This document shows positions 11,941-21,332 of a stretch of DNA of 64,000 nt, piece after piece. Each line of letters opens with the position of its first letter. The stretch's first letter is position 1. The notes beneath the pieces are model-generated. The model saw nothing but the letters and a program-made list of their open reading frames with translations, searched no databases and had not been told where the DNA came from. The position numbers and the translations under genes are program-made. This DNA is from Branchinecta lynchi (taxonomy: Eukaryota > Arthropoda > Branchiopoda > Anostraca > Branchinectidae): contig JAKZAP010000003.1 in NCBI GenBank assembly GCA_023053575.1, positions 32,184,228 through 32,248,227 on the forward strand. Direction: 5' to 3'.

Positions 11941-12759
11941 TTTCTGTATATTGTTTTAAGTTCGTTGTTGATGGTAAATTATTTAGATGTTGTTAGCTAA
12001 GAACGTGTGTTTATTGATTTTCTTTTTGTTGCCTATTATTTATCTATTTCCCTTTAAACCATTAAATCATTATTCGGTTAAACTTTAAGTGTTCCTTATA
12101 TACGTCGTCTCGTCTATGTTCGGCTTAAACTGTGTACAAGCACATTCACTCTTGAGCCGTGAGCCCAAGATTAAGTCGCCTCTTTAATAAACACCCCAAC
12201 GGTATAACATAATCGCTTCTCTAAATTTAGCCTCACAGACACAAAGAATAACAGGGTACATTCGAGGGTAAAGCTTGAGAGCAGGTACCCTCGCATGAAC
12301 GATTTTCAAAATTTTGATAAAGGCACTACATGGTTCTCTCTACATACGAGCGTCTCACGGGGGAATATTAAAGCATCAGCGACCTTTTACGCTATTTCTA
12401 CCCTCTGGCACCCCCCCTAGAATACCCGCTTCCACTCGAAATCTCTTTTCATTGAAATTCTTTTGAATTTGAGTTACAGCTGTTTGGCGAATTTTCACGC
12501 GTCTCGGAAACTGAGCACTGTTTCCACTGTTTCGCAAGACTTCGGCTGTGTTGCCACTTCGGAGTGCTTCGTAGGAAAGTCGTAGAATTTCAAATTGCTG
12601 AAACGCCGGAACAGTCATTCACAAATCGGAGGAATTACTTGGTTAGGAGCAGGGTTTGCTCCCCCAGAGGACAGAGCTGTCCTCTTACAGCATAATCCAC
12701 CACAGAAATTGGGAAATTGCTATTGGGATGTCTTTCGAGTAAGAACCATATTTTGTTAA

Positions 12760-13907
12760 AGAACCTGTCTTACCTATAATACTAACGCAGCTCTACTTCC
12801 ATAATAGTGTTGGGAAGTACTTAAAGTATTTGTACTTCAAGTACTACTTAAGTACAAAATCAAGGTACTTGACTTCTACTTAAGTACGTTTTTCCTGGAG
12901 TACTTAATACTTAAGTAAAATAAATAGATACTTGAAGCTCTCAAGTACCGATACATTCTTAAGTACTTTCAAGTACTCTCCCAAGTACATTCCGTTTTGA
13001 CCGAACGATTTTTTTAACACGAAAGGATTTTTCAGAAAAGGGAATTTCAAGACTCAAAAGTAGTTCGATTTCAGGATTGACAAAACCAGAAGACAAATCA
13101 TTAGTCTTCAGCAAGGCAAACTTCTTTGAATGTTTCTTGACCTAGAACAGTGCACAGTGCGGTTCGGACTAAATGGAAAAAGAAAAAAACACCCGTTAGG
13201 AAGTCCTAGAAGCCCATAATTAATTACTTTGGTAGACTGGTAGATGAATTTCGTTAAGTGCAAACAAGTGGCACTGTTCAAAACTAACTAACGTTCACAG
13301 ATGCGTAGCTCTTATGTCTTTCGCGGTATTTAATTCTTTGTTTAAATTTTTATTTATATGACTTTCTTTTGTTTTCCATTATACGACTGAATATTACCGA
13401 TCAAGAAATAGTACTAGTAGAGTTGTACAAGTTCTTGACTTAAAACTCAAGTACTAAGTACTACTTAAGTACAATTTTGGTCTGGTACTTAATACTTGAT
13501 ACTTAAGTACAAAATTTGGAAGTACTTAATACTTAAGTACAAATTTGAAGTACTTGTTACAACACTGTTCCATAACCACTTCATATATTCTAAACCGGGA
13601 GACCCCAATTTCATACGGTACATTCTAAGCTCTCTAACAAAACCACGCTGAATTTTCTCACTTGCCGTGTTTTCCTACCTTCGATGTGTATCACGCTCTC
13701 GACGGTTGTCTGCGAGAAGTTTTTCCATCAGAGAAAACAGTTATGTAATTTTTTTCTCTGTTTTGACGTTAAGTCGACAGGTCTCAGAAAAGGCTTAAAA
13801 CAGCCAAAACCGTGGCTCAGGCTATTGGTTGAAAGCACAGCCTAGTTTTTAAGTATTAAAATATTTAAAATACTGCAAATGGAATAGTAAATGGTGGGAG
13901 GGGTCCT
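12760..13907. mobile_element. TTAA-flanked MITE, family 2 copy 1, carrying a nested hAT MITE
   Basis: TTAA lies at 12756-12759 and again at 13908-13911. The ends are weakly inverted (AGAACCTGTC and GGGGTCCT). Without the hAT insert at 12805-13567 it is about 377 bp. A copy lacking that insert lies at 40170-40537 and another at 25511-25842. TTAA targets suggest the piggyBac superfamily; no transposase is present. Confidence 0.65.
12805..13567. mobile_element. hAT-type MITE with 8-bp target duplication
   Basis: The right end reads CAACACTG and the left TAGTGTTGGGAAGTACTT, that is, imperfect CAGTGTTG-type termini. Both subterminal regions are packed with AAGTACTT/CTTAAGTAC palindromes. TTCCATAA occurs immediately before (12797-12804) and after (13568-13575). 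The related repeat at 40170-40537 has CTACTTCCATAATCACTTC with a single TTCCATAA, which is the empty site. 763 bp, no transposase ORF. Confidence 0.85.
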
Positions 13908-14035
13908 TTAACAATTTATTTGTAGCCTAGATCATGCATGCACTTTTGTTTTCGTTCATCTGTTGAAATTTAGTGACAGTGGGAGATCGGTGTGGCCTCA
14001 CAGTGCATTAGTGGATGAAGCAGTAAGATTCTGTT

Positions 14036-15031
14036 TTTGGGATAACAAAACGTAAGGGGAGGGATACCTATGACATCGCAAAAGTTGTCCGTAAGTACGT
14101 CCGTCCGTCCGTCTGTTAGCACGATAACTCTCGAAGGGGTTGAGATATTTTGATCAAACTCGGCAAGAGGACTCTTTAGGTCAAAGTACATGTCAAGTTC
14201 GAAGATGGGCTATGTAGCTCTATATTTAGGGGGGGGAGGGGGGGGGTTAAATAAGGGAAACAAAAAATATCTAAAAGCTAATGAAATAGTCGAATCATGG
14301 GTAAGGAGACATGGTGAATCCGAATATGAAATTTATTTTCTCGCCGGACAAACAGTTCACCGGGAATCTGGCGAAAACCGGAACATTTGTGAAAAGTAAT
14401 ATGAAGTTGACTGGAAGTTCGATTTAGGGGCAAGGTTAACGTGCTGAGTCCGAATATGAAAATTATTTTCTCGCCGGACCATTAGTTCGGCCGGAATCTG
14501 GTCGAAGAATTTGTTTAAAGTAAAAGTTTTATTTTAATTTGATATGATGTTCGATTTGTGGGTAAGTAGACATGCTGAATTCGCATATGACAATCATTTC
14601 CTCACCGGATGTATAGATCGCTCGGAATCCGGCTGAAACCGAAAAATGTGTTAAAAATAAAAGTTTAATTTGAAGTTGATTAGAGGTTGGATGTAGGGGT
14701 AAGGAGACATGCTGAATTCGTTTTTGAGCTTTATTTTTTCGCCGGACAAGACAGTAGTTCCGGAATTCCGCCGAAACCGGAAAATTGGCAGAAGTAAGGC
14801 AGGATGTTTCGATCTGCTTCGTCACAATAGATATGCCTTAAAGAGGTAAACACACATGCTGAATCCATTATACGAACTTGGTTTTCTCATATGATTAGCT
14901 ATTTGGCCTTAATCTGTTTCTAAATTTTAATAGTAAAAGTGTTCAAGGAGTCTGGCGAAGACTGGATTTGGCGAAGACAAGACCCAGTTGTCAGGATCAA
15001 ATTTGAACCCATCGAAACCTTTGGTCTTGTT
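14036..15031 (+). repeat. Helentron/pearl-like element, family B copy 4
   Basis: Starts near TTTTGGGATAACAAAACGTAAG, with a (GTCC)n tract at 14098-14114. Diverged 137-bp-type units with GACATGCTGAA and CCGGAAT follow. It ends at CCTTTGGTCTTGTT. Its start differs from copy 1 by a broken GGATCCC palindrome. Confidence 0.65.
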
Positions 15032-15422
15032 ATTTAACTGGTCTTCTCTGTACTGATGATTGGAGAGACGCGTTTATTTGGTTACTTTTTTTAGTTTCCC
15101 TCTTATGTAACGGGCCATTTAGCTATTTAGGGGTTACTATCTATTTTGTTATTTTTTCCGGCAGTTAGTATAAAACGAACTGAATTGCGAATTTGGCACA
15201 TTGCAAAGCGGAAGTATCTCAAAAAGTACCGGCATGCAAAAATTAACATACTGTACGCGCTAGGCCTATATACTCTGTGTCTTGAAAAGGTAAGCCTCAA
15301 GGGTATTTTATTATGTTTACAACACGGTACTAAGTGCAGTACGGTCCGAAGAGAAACTTGGCGGATTTTGCGGGAGCTTTTCGATATGCTAAAACAAGGA
15401 ACAAAATGAATAGGTTGTTTAC

Positions 15423-15547
15423 CTTGACATATGAGTCGTCAACAAGCTCCTTTCGAAATCTGGCTTCTTCGAAAATGATACCACGCCATCTGCCCGTCTT
15501 TTTGAGGTGATAGGCTTGGCAGCGGAGAGCAATATCCGGGTGAACCC
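15423..15547 (-). CDS. bark: bark-like gene, exon 4: post-SRCR segment
   Basis: Acceptor TTTTCTAG|GG (two bases complete the codon begun in exon 3) and donor AAG|GTAAAC (phase 0). It encodes 41 residues, including HPDIALRCQAYH and GRWRGIIFEEARF. The first part, with its single Cys, would finish the SRCR domain. The 'W+GI.FE.A' segment begins the beta-helix-like region, as in bark beetle proteins. Phases fit both neighbours. Confidence 0.85.
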
Positions 15548-15760
15548 CTAGAAAATCGACCAATTACGACTCCCCGTCGATCAACTCAGTGCCCAGTAGA
15601 GTACTGGCGTATTTTACGCAAAAACTTGGGACACTTCCGTACAAAATAACAATATATACAGAGGGTCAAGCCGACTTCTGTACAAAATACAAATATATAC
15701 AGAGGGTCAAGCAGGAGACCGCACAATAAAAACAAAAACATATTTGACATTGAAATCGGA

Positions 15761-16056
15761 TATTCCAACAATGTTTTCAACGGATACGTCAGCTACGATT
15801 CTTCATCAGCGATATTTCGGCCCTTCTTAGCAAGGGTCCTCGTCAGGCTGTCAATCCTCTTGTTCAACTTCAGGGAAGGAACAGGTTTGTTTGGTTTGTT
15901 TCCTTCCCTGAAGTTGAACAAGAGGATTGACAGCCTGACGAGGACCCTTGCCAAGAAGGGCCGATATATCGCTGATGAAGAATCGTAACTGACGTATCCG
16001 TTGAAAACATTGTTGGAATAAATGTTTCAAAGTCAGCTTGGGCTCAAAGAATATTT
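15761..16056 (+). mobile_element. Fold-back retroposed element with 12-bp duplication, copy 1
   Basis: ATTGAAATCGGA is present at 15749-15760 and 16057-16068. Between them two arms of about 120 bp are inverted about a spacer near 15886-15900 (GGAACAGGTTTGTTTGG). The right arm continues into a tail ending in CAAAGAATATTT. The same tail ends the copy at 28121-28368. A direct target duplication with a shared 3' end and variable inverted 5' part indicates retroposition, probably Penelope-like, and not a cut-and-paste MITE. Confidence 0.75.
15814..15846 (-). ncRNA. Hammerhead-ribozyme-like core in fold-back element
   Basis: On the minus strand CTGACGAG is followed by a GC-rich hairpin and CGAAAT, the order CUGANGA / stem II / GAAA of the hammerhead core. 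The opposite arm of the palindrome has GATA where this arm has GAAA. A convincing stem I is not visible, so activity is doubtful. Confidence 0.3.
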
Positions 16057-16718
16057 ATTGAAATCGGAGTAAAAACTTACTAAGGCTAAACTGCAAAACT
16101 ACTACGAAAAACGTCGGGCGTTTCTAGTGGAACGTTGACAGTATTCACCGCTTTTGGTTTTGTAACCGTGAAAGTCTGAGCGAATAAATTACTATTCTAT
16201 TCTACTGACCAACAAATTCAAAAAGTTGCAAGTCAACCCCCTTTCCCAAATCAGGGTTCACTGACTTTTACTCGAGTCACATAACTCGGTTTAACCCTTT
16301 GATATCCGAACAATCGATTAAGGTTCATGATGTCTTTAGATAGCCAGATAATCGAACAATTCATTGAATTACATTACGACGGATTTACGCCTGCGGACTG
16401 AGCTTTGTATGCAGTGCACATTGCAAAATGGCGTCCGAGTCAACATTGCACAGCGTGCGTAAATCGGCGTAAATTTGGACCACGAAAGATTAGAAGATAC
16501 CACGAGACCTATATTAGTAGCGTCTGATTGTCGCTGGCTTCTCTACATATTTTCTGCTTTTCTGTCGACTGCTTTCTGTTGAAAACTTTCTGTTTTGAAA
16601 ACATAGCGTCAAAAACTTCCTGTCCTTCTGTCAGAAATTTTCTCTTTTTTGTTTGATTTTTTCTGTGTTTTTTGTTGTTGAAATTTTTTTTGTATTTTCT
16701 TGAAAACGTTCTTTTTTT

Positions 16719-17215
16719 ATAGCATTTGCCTTCCAGCCAAGTGCCACTTTCCGTAGGTCTGTCGTTCGATCCGGTGATCGCGAGTTAGGGTACTTTCCAG
16801 ATGTGCAATATAGGACGATGAAACTTGGCAGGCATTTTAGAGAGCCGACGAAACTGACTATGAAATAGTCACTTCCCGAATCCGACCATCCAGAATGAGG
16901 TATACATAACTTTTGAACGGGAGATCGGATCTTACTGAAACCATGAAACTTAATATTTGGAAAGATCTCGTGTCTCAAATGTCTCATTTCTAGTCCGGAC
17001 CGGATCCGGTGGCTTTGGGGGGAGTTGGAGGGGGAACCGGAAAGCGTGTGACAGGCTCAGAGTGGAGCGATCGGGATTGCACTTGGTGGGAAGAACAAAG
17101 ACAAGCCTTAGATACATAGTTGACAGGACTAGACAGGATCTGTGCACTGTGGGGAGAGCTGGAGGGGGGTTCGAAATTCGGATGATCCTCGCCTACAGTC
17201 AAATCCGTGGAAACC
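16719..17215 (+). repeat. Helentron/pearl-like element, family A fragment
   Basis: Starts ATAGCATTTGCCTTCCAGCC, a diverged version of the family A start. It then has GATGAAACTTGGCAGG, GATCGGATC and GGACCGGATCCGGTG landmarks. It stops about 15 bases short of the end of bark-like exon 3, so the repeat reaches almost to the splice donor. Confidence 0.6.
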
Positions 17216-17230
17216 GCATTAGACACTTAC

Positions 17231-17433
17231 CACAGACCCCGGGTCCAGTCTTCCTCGAGCCCCAGTCGCACTGACTTATCAGGTCCCTAATATCAGGACC
17301 GGTGGGGCAATTCGGGGTTTCCCACAGAACTGGACGACCCGCTGTCCCATTGAGCCGATCCATCCAGGTAAAGAATGAGCCACCGGTGAAGCCTAGGTGG
17401 CGGCAGGTGGCGTCTGTGTCGGCTTGGGTCCAT
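17231..17433 (-). CDS. bark: bark-like gene, exon 3: second half of SRCR domain
   Basis: Acceptor CCTTTCAG|A (phase 2) and donor TGTG|GTAAGT (phase 1). It encodes WTQADTDATCRHLGFTGG near its start and QCDWGSRKTGPGVC at its end. 'CR.LGF.GG' is the core signature of scavenger receptor cysteine-rich domains, and the ordered cysteines agree. SRCR domains mediate extracellular binding. The 17.4-kb exon joins exon 2 across an 11.7-kb intron with matching phase. Confidence 0.9.
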
Positions 17434-17929
17434 CTGAAAGGGAGATAGGTTAGGGCCAGGTTAGGTCTATAGGTTTGTTCTTTTCTAAAAATGGATTTAC
17501 CCTTTCGCCACCTAAATAGGCTACCTTAGCTTTTAGGAAAAGGACCTATTGGAAACAAGAGCTGTAAGCTCATATGGCACTTGCAAGCATATGTAGTAAG
17601 TAATACACTAAGAAGAAAAAATGAAGGGGGTTGAAAATTCAACCTATGGTTTCACTTTAAATATATAAACAGGAGAGATAAAGCAAATGAAAACAAGAAG
17701 GAAAACAAAAACTGGCAAGGCTGGGTCAGATGGAAGTAATGGTCAAAAGAGTTTTGTTTTTCACTTTTTCGGTTAAGATGCGCACTTTAAGGGTGCTAAA
17801 AAATTAATTTCTAAGCAAAACCCTGAGGCAAAAAGGATCATGTAGCCTGCTCATGGCAATCTTGAAAAAGTAAATTTTGGTTAAAGTATTTTCTGCATTT
17901 TGCGGTTAAGATGAGTTCTTTAAGGAATG

Positions 17930-18590
17930 GTCGGATCGGAGAAGTGACGATGTCTAACCCAATGATGTCAAGTTTCTAATGCTCCAGTAAAGTTTTATCG
18001 TCTTAGCACATCTGTGAGTACCTTACTCACGATCACCGGAATTCCCGACCCCCCCCCCCCCAGTCGGTAACCGAATCCGGTCCTGTTCTGTCACTGGTGC
18101 ACCTAGGAATTGTGACTTGTGCCTGTACTTCCCACTAAGTCTCATCCTGATCGCTCCACTCTATGCGTGTCACAAGATTTCCGGTTCTCCCCTCCAACCT
18201 CCCCCCCCCTCCCAGTTCATCGGATCCGGTCCGAATTTGAAATGGGACATCTGAGACATGAGGACTTTCAAGATATCAAGTTTCATTAAGATCCGATAAC
18301 TCGTTCGAAAGTTATACGTGCCTCTAATTTCCGGATTCTGCCGTCTCCCCCTCCCCCCACGATGGTCGGATCGGATGTGTGACTGTTTCCAAGGTAATCT
18401 GGTCGGGTCCCTGACATGCCTGCCAAGCTTTATCGTCTTAGCCCACCTGGAAGTAGATCAACTACGGATCGCCGGAATTTCGGAACCCCCTCCAACTCCC
18501 GCCACAGTGTCCGAATCCAGTCCATTTCTATCAGTTATTTCTCTAGAGCTTGTGCTTGTACTTTCCACCAAGTTTCAATTCAATTCAATT
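17930..18590 (-). repeat. Family A element, reverse orientation
   Basis: Read on the minus strand it shows GATGAAACTTGG-like, TCGGATC and GGACCGGATCCG landmarks and G-rich units (C-runs on the plus strand at 18050-18062 and 18201-18211). Termini are not clear. Non-coding. Confidence 0.55.
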
Positions 18591-19173
18591 CAATAAGTGA
18601 TAATATCTCAAAAGTGATGCCATAAAAAAGACAGCATCGGTATGGACGACATGTTTTCTTTCTCAAAATTTTGAAGATGGCTTTGATTCAGATATCTGGG
18701 ACCAAAATTAAAATGATCTTTTAATTAATTTAGGCAGGCTAAGAACTCCCGAAAATAGGGTTTAGCGAAAGCCTTTTTGGTGCAGTCAAGTACTATTATC
18801 ATTATTACTGAAACATGACATGGACACCTTTCGTATGTGCGTTACAAGTTCGTATTCGAGCTTTTCAAGCCTAACTTGGTACCGTAATCAATTATTAATA
18901 TATTAATACAAAATATCATGTTATTTAATGTTTGCTTTTCTGGCTGACCGAAAAAAGCATGAGATGTGACTACCACCTGCTGAAACAACAACCAAACCCG
19001 AAGAAACGTGGTCGCGGATCTACGGTTTAAAATCACGGCGTTCTCCTTGGTTAACCATTCGGTATCCATCGTGCGGTTGAAACACCAATCCTGTTTGTCG
19101 GAGCAAAAAATACTAGATAAGCAAAATCGACCACTGAATGCCTGATGATAGTGACGATGTTATCTCCTACACT

Positions 19174-19527
19174 GTCAGAAGTTTTATAGCAGATCAACAC
19201 AAGGATGCGCAGTTTCAAGAGACAACGCTTGGGATGTTGTCTGTTGTGATTTTGAAAACTGTATGCATTAAATGTTATGCATACAAGCATGGCCAGGAAG
19301 AGCAAAAAAAATGCCGAATATCTTCCGATATCACCGATTCCGATACTTTTCTGATATCACGACGACTAACAAATGTCAGCATATTATGATTTTTCGGCTC
19401 TTCCTGGCAAGGCCTGTTGTTCAACATTTAAGGCATAACGTTTTCAGAATCACAACAGATAAAATCCCAAGTGTCGTCTGTTGAAACTGCGCATCCCTGT
19501 GTTATCGGTTATGAAACTCCTAAAGTG
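19174..19527. mobile_element. Inverted-repeat MITE-like element
   Basis: The left segment GCGCAGTTTCAAGAGACAAC... and the right segment ending GTTGAAACTGCGCATCC are inverted relative to each other over roughly 100 bp. In both, ACAACAGA-type and GGCATAAC/GTTATGC blocks fall in mirrored order. Neither transposase nor clear target duplication is visible. Confidence 0.45.
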
Positions 19528-19566
19528 TACGTACACTTTAGAAGTTTCATAACAGATAACACAGGG
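19495..19566. repeat. Near-perfect 72-bp palindrome
   Basis: CCCTGTGTTATC...AAAGTGTAC is followed without spacer by GTACACTTT...GATAACACAGGG, centred between 19530 and 19531. Only about three mismatches per 36-bp arm. It overlaps the right end of the inverted-repeat element at 19174-19527. Confidence 0.8.
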
Positions 19567-20961
19567 ATGGGGGGGGGGAACCTGCGGATTCTCCATCCCT
19601 CCACTACCCCACGATGGTCGGATCGGGGATACGACTATTTCAAGGCAGTCTGTTTGGGTCCCCGATATGCCTACCGAATTTCACCGTCCGAGTACCGAAT
19701 TCGCGGGATCACCGAATTCCGACCCCCCCCCCCCCACACACACAGTGTCGGAATCCGGTCCGGTTATGTCAACGGTGTATTTAGGACTTGCGCCCACCAA
19801 CTTTCGTACCGATCCCTCCACTCTAGGCGTTTCCCAATATTTCCGGTTCTCCTCTCGAACTCCGCCCAAAGTCACCGGAGTTGCTGAGGGAGAAGCACAT
19901 AGAGGTACCACATATCCGAAAAAAATAAGCTCATTCGATGAAATCGATTATCTGTTTATAGCGGACAAATAAGTGAAGTCTAACTAGACTGTCGGATCTC
20001 ATCCCTATTCGGTTAAACTTTAAAGACGACACTATAGGGGTGATGAGTTGGAGTAGGAGATACAAGACATCATTACAACGGCCCAAGACGTGACCTCAGG
20101 TTTGAGAGCACTGAGGAAGCATATACGAGACGGACAGCAATACCTTATCGTTGGCGAAAAATCGGTTATGATCATTTTTGTAATTTACAGACATAGGCTA
20201 CTAGCCGAAAAATCTTTCCAGCTTATCGTTTAGCCTAGCACAGCCTATCCACAATGACGTATCTGACTGAAACTTATGAATATTTTACGCACAGTATCCT
20301 GTGTAGAATTAACAGTTCATCCAAAAGTAAGACCAGGAAACCTTCGAATGACTATTCCAACACATCCCAACAACCAAGTTCCCTCTAACCAATGCAAAAG
20401 CTAAGCTCTATGGCTGAACCTTATGGTTTTGTGGGTGACAAATCAGAGCTGGAAAAGTCGGCGACCTCCAGGATGTGGTGAAGTGTGGATTTTACGCCTC
20501 AGTGTGCGGCACGCTTAATGCTATTTATCAACTGCTGCGATCTACTGCTTCCATCGGCAACTACAGTGGTTTAACCTACAGCTTATGACAGATGTGGCAG
20601 TCAGCAGTAGCGTAACTACTGAAAGCAAGACTGATGGATTATTTTACAGGCCTATTTTCAAGTGAGAAGGGCTTGTCGTACTTATACTACACTGTTCTAC
20701 CATCCATTCATATTCCCAATTAAGTGTTATACGATATTTTATCCTCTCCCCCCCCCCCCTTCCCTTTTACGGCGCTGACTGACTGTTAGGATCTGAAACG
20801 AAGACAGGTTTAACAGTGACATCGAAAACTTTTTTTCTGTGACCACGATGCCCACTGGACTAGGTGTACGCATACAAAGGTCTTATTTTAATATCGCATT
20901 TTAAAAATAAGAACGAGTTTCTGTTGAACACTCCTTCAGTCCAAGCTGACTGGAAACACAA

Positions 20962-21332
20962 TAGTTACGTTTTTGCAGATACCAAGTTATCTGTTACCAC
21001 GCTAACTGGATCTGCAATTAGCCGTTTTTGCAGTTACCGTGAAATCTGATATACGGTTGCTCGGCAAAAACTACAATTGCCGAAATTGCGCTTTTCCAAG
21101 TGATCCCAAAAGAAAAACTGATATTCAGTCACTTCACTAAGTGCCAAACTTCTGTCCCACCAATTTGACAAAAACTGATGAAAGTCCTTTTCAAAATACT
21201 ACGATCAGTTACCACGGTCGGACCCTGGGATCTGAATATCAGATACCACGATAACTTGCCAGATACCACGATAACTGCAAATACAAATTTAGACCGTGGT
21301 ATCAGATCCATGGTATCTACAAAACGCAACTA
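20962..21332. mobile_element. MITE with TAGTTGCGT termini, copy 2
   Basis: Ends TAGTTACGTTTTTGCAGATACC and GGTATCTACAAAACGCAACTA. 371 bp, same internal CCACGGTAACT and CCGTGGTATC blocks as the copy at 7804-8154. Non-coding. Confidence 0.75.

Larger units (their letters stand above)
8815..15422 (-). other. Intron 4 of the bark-like gene
   Basis: 6.6 kb without coding exons that I can support. It holds family A copy 2, a relic of reverse transcriptase, the TTAA element with its nested hAT MITE, and family B copy 4. The stretch 8815-9658 shows no repeat I recognise apart from short AT-rich runs. 12240-12755 also shows nothing clear. Confidence 0.7.
15548..17230 (-). other. Intron 3 of the bark-like gene
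   Basis: Contains a 63-bp tandem duplication at about 15630-15713 (GTCAAGC end), the fold-back element at 15761-16056, an ATTCTATTCTA tail near 16190 that looks like the 3' end of a CR1-like retroelement, and a family A fragment at 16719-17215. No exon seen. Confidence 0.6.
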
